Positions 16,575-24,743 of a stretch of 64,000 nt of DNA are shown here, piece by piece (within the stretch, counting starts at the first letter, position 1; each line of letters begins with the position of its first letter). Below the pieces are notes generated by a model. It was not told where the DNA came from and did no database searches. It saw only the letters and a list, made by a program, of their open reading frames with translations. A program made the position numbers and the translations under genes. The stretch is from Prevotella sp. E13-17 (lineage in GTDB: Bacteria; Bacteroidota; Bacteroidia; Bacteroidales; Bacteroidaceae), in the NCBI RefSeq assembly GCF_022024035.1, contig NZ_CP091787.1, positions 1,674,001-1,738,000 of the forward strand, written 5' to 3'.

Positions 16575-19151
16575 ATGAAAATTAAAGCAGACTACACAAA
16601 TGTTCCTCAATGGAAAGAACTTACTGTAAAATCACGTCTTCCCGAGGAATTAAAATGCCTTGACGAGATTGCCCATAACTTGTGGTGGGTTTGGAATTAT
16701 GAAGCACGCGATCTCTTCCGTGACCTCGATCCCGCTCTCTATCACGATGTGAAGCACAATCCTGTGATGTTACTTGAGCGTCTTTCTTTTGCTCGTAAAG
16801 AGGAAATCGTAAAAGACAAGGCGCTTATGAAGCGTATCAAGGATGTTTATAAACTCTATCGTGCCTATGTTGATGTAAAGCCCGATAGCACGCGTCCTTC
16901 TGTAGCCTACTTCTCAATGGAGTATGGCATGCACTCTGCGCTCAAAATTTATTCTGGTGGTTTGGGAATGCTGGCTGGCGACTATCTGAAAGAGGCATCC
17001 GACTCGAATGTCGATATGTGTGCTATAGGTTTCCTCTACCGTTTCGGCTACTTCACGCAGTCGCTTTCGATGGACGGACAGCAGATAGCCAACTACGAAG
17101 CTCAGAACTTCACCTCTCTGCCTATTGAGCGCCAGCTCGACGAGAACGGGAAACCGCTGATTGTCGATGTGCCCTACATGAACTATACCGTTCATGCCTA
17201 TATCTGGCGCGTCAACGTGGGTCGCATCAAGCTCTATCTGCTCGATACCGACAACGAAATGAACTCTGAGTACGATCGCCCGATTACTCACTCTCTCTAT
17301 GGTGGTGACTGGGAAAATCGTCTGAAGCAGGAAATACTGTTGGGCATTGGCGGTGTCCTCACACTGAAGAAACTTGGCATCACAAAAGACATTTATCATT
17401 GTAACGAGGGACATGCTGCACTCTGCAACCTGCAGCGTCTTTGCGACTACATCGAGAGCGGACTGACCTTCAATCAGGCCATGGAGCTGGTTCGTGCCAG
17501 CGGTCTTTATACTGTACACACACCAGTACCCGCAGGCCATGACTACTTTGACGAAGGCCTGTTCGGTAAGTATATGGGGGGATATCCTCAGAAGTTAGGT
17601 ATCTCTTGGGACGAGTTTATCGGCATGGGTCGCACCAATCCCGATGATCACAATGAGAAGTTCTGCATGTCAACCTTCGCATGTAACACCTGTCAGGAGG
17701 TGAATGGCGTGTCTAAGTTGCACGGATGGGTATCGCAGCAAATGTTTGCTGATATCTGGAAGGGCTATTATCCCGAAGAGAACCACGTGGGCTATGTGAC
17801 CAACGGTGTTCACTTCCCGACATGGGCTGCCACCGAATGGCGCAAGCTCTACGCTAAATATTTTGATGCCAACTTCATGTCCGACCAGTCGAACCAGAGC
17901 ATCTGGGAAGCCATCTACAATGTGCCCGACGAAGAAATCTGGGCCACACGTATGGCGCTGAAGAACAAGTTGGTTGACTATATCAAAGAGCAGTTCAGTG
18001 ACACATGGCTGCGCAACCAGGGGGATCCTTCTCGCGTGCTCAGCTTGTTGGACCGCATCAACCCCAATGCACTGATCATCGGCTTCTGTCGTCGCTTTGC
18101 TACCTATAAGCGCGCTCATCTGTTGTTCACCGATTTGGATCGTCTGTCAAAGATTGTCAACGACCCCGAGCATCCAGTGCAGTTCCTCTTTGCCGGCAAG
18201 GCCCATCCTGCTGATGGTGCAGGTCAGGGACTTATCAAGAGAATCTATGAGATTTCTCAGCGCCCTGAGTTCCTGGGTAAGATTATCTTCCTGGAAGATT
18301 ACGACTTCCTGTTGGCTCGTCGCCTTGTCTCAGGCGTAGATATCTGGATGAACACACCGACACGTCCTCTAGAGGCCAGTGGCACCTCGGGCGAGAAAGC
18401 CGAAATGAACGGCGTTGTCAACCTCAGTGTTAAAGATGGCTGGTGGCTTGAAGGCTATCGCGAAGGTGCCGGATGGGCACTGACAGAGAAACGCACTTAT
18501 CAGAACCAGGGCTATCAAGACCAACTCGATGCAGCCACTATTTATTCGTTGCTTGAGAATGAGATTATACCTCTCTACTATGCCAAGGATAAGAAGGGTA
18601 TCTCTAAGGGCTGGATCAATGTGGTCAAGAACTCTATTGCTCAAATCGCTCCTCACTACACCATGAAGCGTCAGCTCGACGACTATTACGAGAAATTCTA
18701 TGTAAAAGAGGCCTTGCGCTTCAAGCAGATTTCTAAAAACAACAACCAGTTGGCCAAGGAGATTGCACAATGGAAGGAAACCGTGGCCGAGCGTTGGGAT
18801 CAAATCAACGTTGTTTCAGTAGAGTGGGATATTCCTTCTACAGGACTCGAGACTGGACAGAAATACACCCTTCGCTACGTGATTGACGAACAAGGACTTG
18901 ATGATGCCGTAGCCCTTGAGAAGGTTAACGTCTTCACTAATAAGGATGGCGAAGAGCGCATCTATTCTATCGAACCCTTGAAGATGGTGCGCCGCGAGGG
19001 TAACAACTTCGTCTTCGAGGCTTCGCTGGCTCCACAGCAAGCTGGCGAATATAAGAGCGCAGTTCGCATGTATCCCAAGAACAGTAATCTGCCTCACCGT
19101 CAGGACTTCTGCTACGTGAAGTGGCTGGAACTGCCTCAGAACGTCAGATAA
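16575..19151 (+). CDS. glgP: Alpha-glucan (glycogen) phosphorylase, GT35
   Basis: An 858-residue phosphorylase that releases glucose-1-phosphate from glycogen ends with phosphate. An N-terminal DUF3417-type segment ([18 protein letters not shown], about residues 33-50) marks the long bacterial alpha-glucan phosphorylase group. The core has [16 protein letters not shown], the glucan-site [10 protein letters not shown] and the PLP-region motif [14 protein letters not shown] near residue 600. A beta-rich C-terminal extension of about 110 residues follows the core. It is the second gene of the glycogen operon and is closed by a strong terminator at 19173-19209. Confidence 0.93.
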   Translation: MKIKADYTNVPQWKELTVKSRLPEELKCLDEIAHNLWWVWNYEARDLFRDLDPALYHDVKHNPVMLLERLSFARKEEIVKDKALMKRIKDVYKLYRAYVDVKPDSTRPSVAYFSMEYGMHSALKIYSGGLGMLAGDYLKEASDSNVDMCAIGFLYRFGYFTQSLSMDGQQIANYEAQNFTSLPIERQLDENGKPLIVDVPYMNYTVHAYIWRVNVGRIKLYLLDTDNEMNSEYDRPITHSLYGGDWENRLKQEILLGIGGVLTLKKLGITKDIYHCNEGHAALCNLQRLCDYIESGLTFNQAMELVRASGLYTVHTPVPAGHDYFDEGLFGKYMGGYPQKLGISWDEFIGMGRTNPDDHNEKFCMSTFACNTCQEVNGVSKLHGWVSQQMFADIWKGYYPEENHVGYVTNGVHFPTWAATEWRKLYAKYFDANFMSDQSNQSIWEAIYNVPDEEIWATRMALKNKLVDYIKEQFSDTWLRNQGDPSRVLSLLDRINPNALIIGFCRRFATYKRAHLLFTDLDRLSKIVNDPEHPVQFLFAGKAHPADGAGQGLIKRIYEISQRPEFLGKIIFLEDYDFLLARRLVSGVDIWMNTPTRPLEASGTSGEKAEMNGVVNLSVKDGWWLEGYREGAGWALTEKRTYQNQGYQDQLDAATIYSLLENEIIPLYYAKDKKGISKGWINVVKNSIAQIAPHYTMKRQLDDYYEKFYVKEALRFKQISKNNNQLAKEIAQWKETVAERWDQINVVSVEWDIPSTGLETGQKYTLRYVIDEQGLDDAVALEKVNVFTNKDGEERIYSIEPLKMVRREGNNFVFEASLAPQQAGEYKSAVRMYPKNSNLPHRQDFCYVKWLELPQNVR

Positions 19152-19172
19152 AAGGTAGTCTCAGGTAATAAC

Positions 19173-19209
19173 AAAGGCCTTCCATTCAGTTAGTGGAAGG
19201 CCTTTTTTT
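19173..19209 (+). terminator. Intrinsic terminator of the glycogen operon
   Basis: AAAGGCCTTCCA (19173-19184) and its exact complement (19194-19205) form a 12-bp stem with a 9-nt loop, followed by a T-run. The stop codon of the convergent 58-aa gene lies in the loop. On the minus strand the hairpin is followed by TTTGTTATTA, so it may serve both genes. Confidence 0.9.
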
Positions 19210-19366
19210 CTTGCCAAACGTGCAAGACTACACCGCCAACGATTAGTAGCAGCGGGATAAAAAGCAGCCAATTGATAAACGTCAGATGTACTATGTGAAG
19301 AACGGTCATCAGCACAATTCCGACAAAAATCAACATGATTCCAGCGTTTTTTTTAAGTCTTTTCAT
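19190..19366 (-). CDS. Small two-helix membrane protein (58 aa)
   Basis: A short frame on the minus strand encodes a 58-residue protein: a basic start (MKRLKKNAG), two hydrophobic helices (about residues 9-25 and 31-51) and a charged tail (WQEKKAFH). The pattern fits a small inner-membrane protein with both ends in the cytoplasm. A -7 box TAATTTTG (19389-19396 minus) lies 22 bp upstream of the ATG, and the stop falls in the loop of the shared terminator hairpin. These fit a short transcription unit. It would be missed by a 60-codon cutoff. The function is unknown. Confidence 0.65.
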   Translation of the reverse strand: MKRLKKNAGIMLIFVGIVLMTVLHIVHLTFINWLLFIPLLLIVGGVVLHVWQEKKAFH

Positions 19367-19440
19367 TATAAATCGTTAAAAATCAGTGCAAAATTACAAA
19401 TTTATTGCTATTAAAGAGATGTGATTTGAAAAAAAATGTG

Positions 19441-19448
19441 TACCTTTG
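19441..19448 (+). promoter_or_regulatory. -7 box for rpsF operon
   Basis: TACCTTTG ends 47 bp before the rpsF ATG and fits the Bacteroidetes -7 element. No -33 TTTG at the usual distance is visible. Confidence 0.6.
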
Positions 19449-19495
19449 CACCGCAATTTGCAAAAATAACATTTATAAACAATTAAAAACGTATT

Positions 19496-19843
19496 ATGAA
19501 TCAGTACGAAACCGTTTTCATTTTGACTCCCGTTTTGTCTGACGATCAGACAAAGGAAACGGTCGCTAAGTTCAAGAAGATCCTCGCTGATAATGGAGCA
19601 GAGATCGTGAGCGAAGAGGCTTGGGGTTTGAAGAAACTGGCTTACCAGATTGAGAAGAAGAACTCAGGATTCTATTTCTTGATTGAGTTCAAGGCAGAGC
19701 CAGCAGTCATTAAGACACTCGAGACGGCCTATCGTCGTGACGAGAAGGTCATCCGCTTCCAGACAGTGAAGCTCGAGAAGTATGCTATTGAGTATGCAGA
19801 GAAGCGTCGTAAGAAGTATGCAACTAAATCAGAGGAGGCTTAA
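19496..19843 (+). CDS. rpsF: 30S ribosomal protein S6
   Basis: This 115-residue protein is S6, which binds the central domain of 16S rRNA together with S18. The start [18 protein letters not shown] and the core [19 protein letters not shown] (about residues 43-61) are diagnostic. The length is usual for Bacteroidetes. It leads the rpsF-rpsR-rplI operon, with rpsR starting 3 nt after its stop. Unlike in many Proteobacteria there is no priB or ssb gene between them. Confidence 0.98.
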   Translation: MNQYETVFILTPVLSDDQTKETVAKFKKILADNGAEIVSEEAWGLKKLAYQIEKKNSGFYFLIEFKAEPAVIKTLETAYRRDEKVIRFQTVKLEKYAIEYAEKRRKKYATKSEEA

Positions 19844-19846
19844 ATT

Positions 19847-20113
19847 ATGGCAGAACAGAGTGAGATTCGTTATTTGACAGCTCCTTCTATTGATACAAAG
19901 AAGAAGAAGTATTGCCGTTTTAAGAAGAGCGGTATCAAGTATATCGACTACAAAGATCCTGAGTTCCTCAAGAAGTTCTTGAACGAGCAGGGAAAAATTC
20001 TGCCCCGTCGCATCACCGGTACTTCACTGAAGTATCAGCGCCGTGTGGCTCAGGCCGTTAAGCGTGCACGTCAGATTGCACTGCTGCCTTACGTAACCGA
20101 TTTGATGAAATAA
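19847..20113 (+). CDS. rpsR: 30S ribosomal protein S18
   Basis: This 88-residue basic protein is S18, partner of S6 on the small-subunit platform. The signature [18 protein letters not shown] (about residues 20-37) and the C-terminal [20 protein letters not shown] are clear. It has a single cysteine, so it is the form without a zinc ribbon. It sits between rpsF (3-nt gap) and rplI (18-nt gap that contains the strong ribosome-binding site AAAGGAGG). Confidence 0.98.
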   Translation: MAEQSEIRYLTAPSIDTKKKKYCRFKKSGIKYIDYKDPEFLKKFLNEQGKILPRRITGTSLKYQRRVAQAVKRARQIALLPYVTDLMK

Positions 20114-20131
20114 ACAAAGGAGGACGCAAGA

Positions 20132-20692
20132 ATGGAAATTATACTGAAAGAAGATATTATCGGTCTGGGTTTTAAGAACGATATTGTAAACGTAAAGTCT
20201 GGCTATGGCCGTAACTACCTGATTCCTCAGGGAAAAGGTGTTATCGCTTCACCTTCGGCTAAGAAGATTCTGGCAGAGAACCTGAAGCAGCAGGCTCATA
20301 AGATTGCTGCCCAGAAGGCTGCTGCCGAGGAGCGTGGAAACGCTATCAAGGATGTAACATTGACCATTGCTGCCAAGGTTAGCGCAACCGGCCAGCTCTA
20401 TGGTTCAGTGACAGCTAACATGGTAGCCGACGAGCTGAAGAAGTTGGGTCACGACATCGACCGCAAGATTATCACTATGCGTGACATTAAGAAGGTTGGT
20501 GAGTACACCGCTCTTGTTCACTTCCACAAGGAAGTTATCGTAGAGGTACCTGTTATCGTTATAGCTGAGAATGCCGAAGAGCTGAAAGCAGAGAAAGAGG
20601 CTATGAAGGCCGCTGCAAAGCCCGCAGCCACTGAGGAGCCTGCTGAAGAAGCACCTGCTGCTGAAGAGGCAGAGGCACCCGCTGCTGAGTAA
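20132..20692 (+). CDS. rplI: 50S ribosomal protein L9 with acidic C-terminal extension
   Basis: L9 binds 23S rRNA at the base of the L1 stalk. Residues 1-148 form the usual protein: the N-terminal domain MEIILKEDIIGLGFKNDIV, the long helix rich in Ala and Lys (about 41-75), and the C-terminal domain ending near VIAENAE. The remaining 35-40 residues are an added tail of Ala, Glu and Pro repeats (for example EEPAEEAPAAEEAEAPAAE). It is absent from E. coli L9 and strongly acidic. Such tails occur in other Bacteroidetes. A terminator follows at 20731. Confidence 0.97.
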   Translation: MEIILKEDIIGLGFKNDIVNVKSGYGRNYLIPQGKGVIASPSAKKILAENLKQQAHKIAAQKAAAEERGNAIKDVTLTIAAKVSATGQLYGSVTANMVADELKKLGHDIDRKIITMRDIKKVGEYTALVHFHKEVIVEVPVIVIAENAEELKAEKEAMKAAAKPAATEEPAEEAPAAEEAEAPAAE

Positions 20693-20730
20693 ATCCGCTG
20701 TAAAGCAATATCATTGATATTATAACGGGA

Positions 20731-20765
20731 ATCCCGACCAACGCGTGTGGTCGGGATTTTTTTTG
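20731..20765 (+). terminator. Intrinsic terminator of the rpsF-rpsR-rplI operon
   Basis: ATCCCGACCA (20731-20740) pairs with TGGTCGGGAT (20748-20757) over 10 bp with a 7-nt loop, followed by a run of eight or more T. Confidence 0.92.
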
Positions 20766-21004
20766 TTCTGTCCGCAATACTTTTCGTCGCAAAAAGAGAT
20801 GCTTCCCAGCTCTCTCGGCTCTGTCGTTTTGGGGCTCAAGCGAAACATCATAGGTGTAATCCTTTATTTGCGCTTTTTGTTATTTCAGTAGAGGCTCAGC
20901 AGATTCTTTAGATAGAAATCAATTAAAGTAGAAATCAGATGGAAAAAGGACTGGATTACTCCTTCCATCGGGAGGTTCGGGGTGGGGTAGTTCTTGGTCG
21001 GGAT
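20766..21004. other. Gap without a recognisable gene
   Basis: I see no credible frame, RNA gene or promoter here. An imperfect hairpin (20938-20950 with 20960-20969, GATGGAA stem with a 3-nt bulge) is the only structure noticed. The 22-bp array begins directly after it. Confidence 0.5.
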
Positions 21005-21326
21005 AGGAACGGTTTCGCACTGTCATAGTTCTGTTTTCGTCTTGTTATAGTTTCGCTTTTGCGTTGTAATAGCTTTACTTTTGATGTCCGTCCAGCCCCT
21101 AGAAGTGGCGCATCCAGCCCCTGGAACGAGTCGTTTTAGCCCCTGGATGCGGTTATTCTACGGGCTGGATGTAGAGCATCCAGGGGCTAGAGCTGAAATG
21201 ACAGCTTCGGTTTTAGACTTTAGAAACGCCTCTTCAAGACTTTAGAATACGTGCTTTTAGCACTTTAAAACGAACCTCTCCAGACTCTGAAAATGCCAAT
21301 TCCAGACTCTGGAGCATCGCGAAACC
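21005..21326. repeat. 22-bp-period degenerate tandem array, copy 2
   Basis: AG anchors of successive units fall at 21005, 21027, 21049, 21071, 21094, 21116, 21138, 21160, 21182, 21203, 21215, 21237, 21259, 21282 and 21304. From 21049 on, the steps match copy 1 (1520 onward), including 23, 21 and 12 bp at the same places. A single extra C near 21261 makes one further 23-bp step. The array has one unit fewer at its 3' end than copy 1. Upstream of 21049 it carries two further units (21005, 21027) whose sequence (atAGttctgttttcgtcttgtt) resembles the next ones. It ends about 130 bp before the -33 element of the C10 protease promoter. Confidence 0.85.
21137..21189. repeat. Perfect 14-bp inverted repeat within array copy 2
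   Basis: The arms at 21137-21150 and 21176-21189 are identical to those at 1608-1660 and enclose a loop of the same 25-nt length. The two loops differ at only two positions, so the arms are fully conserved. Confidence 0.85.
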
Positions 21327-21386
21327 TGCGCAATAGCAACACTAAACCTGTTTTTCATGGGGGAACATAATAATAACCAAATACCT

Positions 21387-21431
21387 CTCTGTTGACAGAG
21401 TAACCGTATTCCGTTAGCAAACAGAGTTAAC
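21387..21431. promoter_or_regulatory. Possible operator: palindrome and direct repeat upstream of the C10 protease
   Basis: CTCTGT-TG-ACAGAG (21387-21400) is a perfect 6-bp palindrome. Its right half continues as ACAGAGTAAC, which recurs as ACAGAGTTAAC at 21421-21431. The pair lies 24-70 bp upstream of the -33 element and could bind a regulator. This is inference only. Confidence 0.3.
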
Positions 21432-21454
21432 TTGTGTTAAATTTTAAAACATTC

Positions 21455-21485
21455 ATTGTTAATTATCTAAAATTGACTATTTTTG
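21455..21485 (+). promoter_or_regulatory. Promoter of the C10 protease gene
   Basis: ATTG (21455-21458), a 19-bp spacer and TATTTTTG (21478-21485) fit the Bacteroidetes -33/-7 pattern. The leader to the ATG at 21551 would be about 60 nt. Confidence 0.6.
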
Positions 21486-21550
21486 TTCCCGAATTGATAT
21501 AGGTCAATTCACAACCTAAAACCGTTTTATTAAACTAATTTTTTTTCTTT

Positions 21551-24064
21551 ATGGTCAAACATCTTTACCTAGTGCTAGCATTGTTGCTCGCATCAGAGAG
21601 TGTTGATGCTGCGCCTATCTCGAAAGACGCAGCGCGTAAGAAAGCGGAAACCTTTGCTGTCAGAAAAGGACGTACGCTTAGTTTCACTAAAAGTGCTGTT
21701 CACAAGGCTCCACAAGCCAAAGAACAGGAAACCTCACCTTACTATGTGTTTGATATGGCTCAAGATGGCGGCTTCGTGATTGTTTCTGGCGATGACCGCA
21801 CACGCAGCATTATCGGATACACAGAGAAGGGCTGCTATGATGAAGGCACACTGCCTGAAAACATGAAGTCGTGGTTGCAAATGGTTGCTGACCGCATCAC
21901 GTCGCTCGGCGATGCAACAGCCACAACGGGTCAAAGCAAGCATGTCAAGTCTGCACGAGCAGCAGCGGCCACGGAGGTCATTCCACCACTGTTGTCGAGC
22001 ACGTGGAATCAGGGTACTCCCTATTGGGACAACTGTCCCTTCCGTGATGGACAGCGTTGCTACACAGGCTGTACAGCTACTGCCTTTGCTCAGGTGATGT
22101 ACTATTACCGCTGGCCTGAGGGTGCCACAACATCGGTGCCAGGCTATTCGGACGACGGACTGAATTACAGCTCGTTGCCCGCCACTACCTTCGATTGGAA
22201 CTTGATGAAGAACAGCTATGGAGACAGCGACAGCGGCACGAGCAGTGGCAATGCCGTTGCCAAGTTGATGCACTATGTGGGCAAGGGGGCTTTGATGCAT
22301 TATACAGGTGGAGGCTCAGGAGCAGCTTTTGTCAATGCAATCAATGCACTCAAGAATTATTTTGGTTATCCTCAGGATATCTATGAGATTTATAAGGACA
22401 ACTATAGCAGTAGTGACTGGGTTAATGCTGTCTATGCAGAGCTCTACTATGGACGTCCTGTACTGATAGAGGGTTACTCAGACATCAACTGGGGCGGTGG
22501 ACATGCCTTTGTTTGTGATGGCTACCGCGACGATGGCTGCTTCCACATCAACTGGGGCTGGGGCGGCTGGTGCGACGGCTATTTCAGTCTTGACGTGCTG
22601 AACCCCGATGATCACAGTGGTATGGGCGCAGCTCCTGGTGGAAATGGTTATTATTGGCACGAGGGTGCTGTTATGAATGTGCGCCGTCCTGACGGCATTG
22701 GTGGTGGAACAAACTCGGGCGGTGTACCAGTGGCCACGTTCTATCAGGACATTAACTACGGTGGCTATGCTGTACAGCTTAGCGAGGGCACCTATACACA
22801 GTCGCAACTGGAGGCTCGGGGCATCCGAAACAATGACATCACCTCGCTGAAGGTATTAGCAGGATTCAAGGTGACTGTTTTTGATGGCTCGTCTTTCAAT
22901 GGTGATAGCAAGACGCTGTCGGCTGATTGTAGTTGGATTGGTGGCGACTGGAACGACCGAGCCAGCTCTATCAAGATTGAACCCAATGGCGTGAGCGGTC
23001 TGGGTGGCATCCATAAGCTGAAGAATTATCACAGTGGCAAGTTTATGGATCTGGATGGCAATAGCACTAACAATGGCACCGCTATCGTGCAATGGGACGA
23101 TGAGGGTACTGAGCTCTATCAGCAATGGCGCTTCAACGAGATTGAACCAGGAGTCTATACAGTTCAGGCTGCTGCTACGCAGAGCCGAGGGCTCGACATC
23201 ATCAATCGTGGCACGGCCAACGGCACCCAGGTCATTCTCTACGACTATCTGAACGGTGCTCATCAGCAGTTCATCGTTTACGACAAGGGCGCAGGTTGGT
23301 ATCAGCTCGTGGCACGCAACTGTGGTCGAGTGGTTGAAATGCCTAATGCCAGCACCACATCGGGTGAACACGTGCAGATTTGGGATAATAACAATCAAGC
23401 TTGCTCCTGGTGGCAACTGGCTGTGGCCTACACGACTGCCGACCTGACCGACTTCGGAGGCTCGTGCGAAGTGTCGCATACGGCTGTGAACGCTAACGAG
23501 GATGCCACAAAGTTATTTGACAACAATTCGAATACTAAGTATTGTGCGTTTATAGGTTCGACAGACGAGGTGTCGATGACGTTCCACTCAACCAGAAGTG
23601 CACGGCTGACGAGTTACGCCATCACCTCGGCTAATGACTTCGAAGGGCGAGACCCAAAGAACTGGCGCCTGGAGGGTTCAACGAATGGCACCACTTGGGA
23701 GACTATTGACACACGCAGCAACGAAACATTTTCTTCTCGTTTCGAGAAGAAAACCTACGGTGTCAGTCCTTCTAAAGAGTACAGTCACTATCGTCTTGTG
23801 GTCACGGCGCGCAGAGATGCGCAGTCCACTGTTTTCCAAATTGCCGAACTGGAATATTTTGCACTTATAGCTCAAGCATATCATGCGCCTGCCGAAGCTC
23901 AGGTGTTGAGCATAGACGAGCGCACCATCGGCAACCGTTTGTACGAGCAGACCTTTGATATCTACTCCGTGGATGGAAAACTCGTCAAGCGAGCTGCCAT
24001 CAGTCTGGAAGGATTGCCCAAGGGCATATATGTGGTCAACCGTAAGAAGATGATGATCAGATAA
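21551..24064 (+). CDS. Secreted C10 (streptopain-type) cysteine protease with lectin-like domains
   Basis: This 837-residue protein has a signal peptide (about 1-20) and an inhibitory Spi-type propeptide (about 25-120, ending in GDDRTRSIIGYTEKG-type sequence). A C10 peptidase domain follows (about 145-378) with nucleophile C174 (RCYTGCTATAFAQVMYYY) and H318 (GGGHAFVCDGY), then the INWGWGG strand. After it come a beta/gamma-crystallin-like domain (about 394-478), a ricin-type beta-trefoil (about 486-625, with repeated QW motifs), and an F5/8 type C-like domain (about 630-775). A C-terminal tail (FDIYSVDGKLVKR...GIYVV) resembles type IX secretion signals. It is likely exported to the cell surface, where it degrades protein while bound to glycans. 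Confidence 0.9.
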   Translation: MVKHLYLVLALLLASESVDAAPISKDAARKKAETFAVRKGRTLSFTKSAVHKAPQAKEQETSPYYVFDMAQDGGFVIVSGDDRTRSIIGYTEKGCYDEGTLPENMKSWLQMVADRITSLGDATATTGQSKHVKSARAAAATEVIPPLLSSTWNQGTPYWDNCPFRDGQRCYTGCTATAFAQVMYYYRWPEGATTSVPGYSDDGLNYSSLPATTFDWNLMKNSYGDSDSGTSSGNAVAKLMHYVGKGALMHYTGGGSGAAFVNAINALKNYFGYPQDIYEIYKDNYSSSDWVNAVYAELYYGRPVLIEGYSDINWGGGHAFVCDGYRDDGCFHINWGWGGWCDGYFSLDVLNPDDHSGMGAAPGGNGYYWHEGAVMNVRRPDGIGGGTNSGGVPVATFYQDINYGGYAVQLSEGTYTQSQLEARGIRNNDITSLKVLAGFKVTVFDGSSFNGDSKTLSADCSWIGGDWNDRASSIKIEPNGVSGLGGIHKLKNYHSGKFMDLDGNSTNNGTAIVQWDDEGTELYQQWRFNEIEPGVYTVQAAATQSRGLDIINRGTANGTQVILYDYLNGAHQQFIVYDKGAGWYQLVARNCGRVVEMPNASTTSGEHVQIWDNNNQACSWWQLAVAYTTADLTDFGGSCEVSHTAVNANEDATKLFDNNSNTKYCAFIGSTDEVSMTFHSTRSARLTSYAITSANDFEGRDPKNWRLEGSTNGTTWETIDTRSNETFSSRFEKKTYGVSPSKEYSHYRLVVTARRDAQSTVFQIAELEYFALIAQAYHAPAEAQVLSIDERTIGNRLYEQTFDIYSVDGKLVKRAAISLEGLPKGIYVVNRKKMMIR

Positions 24065-24069
24065 AAAGC

Positions 24070-24114
24070 AAAATTGGGAGAAGAACCTTCACAATGTTCT
24101 TCTCCCAATTTTTT
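24070..24114. terminator. Intrinsic terminator after the C10 protease
   Basis: AAATTGGGAGAAGAAC (24071-24086) and its exact complement (24096-24111) form a 16-bp stem with a 9-nt loop, followed by TTA on the plus strand. T-rich sequence on the minus side could stop traffic from the other direction too. Confidence 0.85.
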
Positions 24115-24148
24115 AGCTTTGCCTGCTATTTTTTTTGTACATATAACA

Positions 24149-24185
24149 AAAAAATAAACAGGTCACTGATATTCCAGTGACCTGC
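24149..24185 (-). terminator. Intrinsic terminator of the Ala/Glu-rich lipoprotein gene
   Basis: CAGGTCACTG (24160-24169) pairs perfectly with CAGTGACCTG (24176-24185) across a 6-nt loop. On the minus strand it is followed by TTTATTTTTTT. Confidence 0.88.
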
Positions 24186-24210
24186 TGTCTTTCTCTTTAA
24201 GTTCGTTGAA

Positions 24211-24477
24211 TTACTCAGCAACCTCTTCTGCGGGCTCCTCAGCAGCCTCCTCAACGGGAGCAGCCTTAGCAGCTACGATAGAGTCAAGAGCAACCTGGAA
24301 CAGAGAGTCCTTAACCAGTGAGTCAGCGTCAGCAACGAGAGCCTCAGCAGCAGCTGAATCCTCAGCAGTAGCTACAACTTCCTCTACTACAGCCTCTACT
24401 TCCTCAGCGGGCTTCTTGGTCTCACCACAAGCTGCAACGAGAGCAGCAGCAACGAACATAAATGCGATCTTTTTCAT
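24211..24477 (-). CDS. Small Ala/Glu-rich lipoprotein (88 aa)
   Basis: The protein starts MKKIAFMFVAAALVAAC, a lipoprotein signal with the acylated cysteine at C17. The remaining 71 residues are low in complexity, acidic and Ala/Glu/Val-rich, and end EEAAEEPAEEVAE. It is probably anchored in an envelope membrane. I know of no function for such proteins. It is a single-gene unit with its own TACCTTTG box (24531-24538 minus) and a strong terminator (24149-24185), which suggests high expression. The tail resembles the extension of L9 encoded 3.5 kb away, in composition only. Confidence 0.78.
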   Translation of the reverse strand: MKKIAFMFVAAALVAACGETKKPAEEVEAVVEEVVATAEDSAAAEALVADADSLVKDSLFQVALDSIVAAKAAPVEEAAEEPAEEVAE

Positions 24478-24530
24478 TTCTTTTTTGCTTTTTAAATCTG
24501 TAAAACAATCATTTGTTTATTAAAACGATG

Positions 24531-24538
24531 CAAAGGTA
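24531..24538 (-). promoter_or_regulatory. -7 box for the Ala/Glu-rich lipoprotein
   Basis: TACCTTTG on the minus strand, 53 bp before the ATG at 24477. Confidence 0.6.
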
Positions 24539-24706
24539 TATATTTTTTCATTACGACGTTTCATTTTTTATGTTTTTTTTTGATGCTTTTTTGTAACTTT
24601 TTTGTAAGTCACTGAATTTGAGCTATTTGTGAAATGTTAAAAATTCTATAATTATTTCGTTTATGCTAATAACCTTGAAAAATAGTCTGTTTTCGATAAA
24701 TTTTAG

Positions 24707-24714
24707 TAACTTTG
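24707..24714 (+). promoter_or_regulatory. -7 box for mtaB
   Basis: TAACTTTG, 29 bp before the mtaB ATG, matches TAnnTTTG. Confidence 0.6.
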
Positions 24715-24743
24715 CATCTAATTAAAATGACATAGAAAAAAGT

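Noticed and set aside
19445..19464. S6:S18-binding leader hairpin upstream of rpsF
   Set aside because: TTTGCA and TGCAAA can pair around a CCG-bearing loop, but the left arm overlaps the -7 box and would not be in the transcript.
20821..20930. Possible further copy of the 22-bp array
   Set aside because: No consistent 22-bp phase or unit matches were found before 21005.
24211..24523. Plus-strand Ala/Ser-rich frame opposite the small lipoprotein
   Set aside because: It is a composition artefact of the GCN/GAR-rich lipoprotein gene. The lipobox, promoter and terminator support the minus strand.
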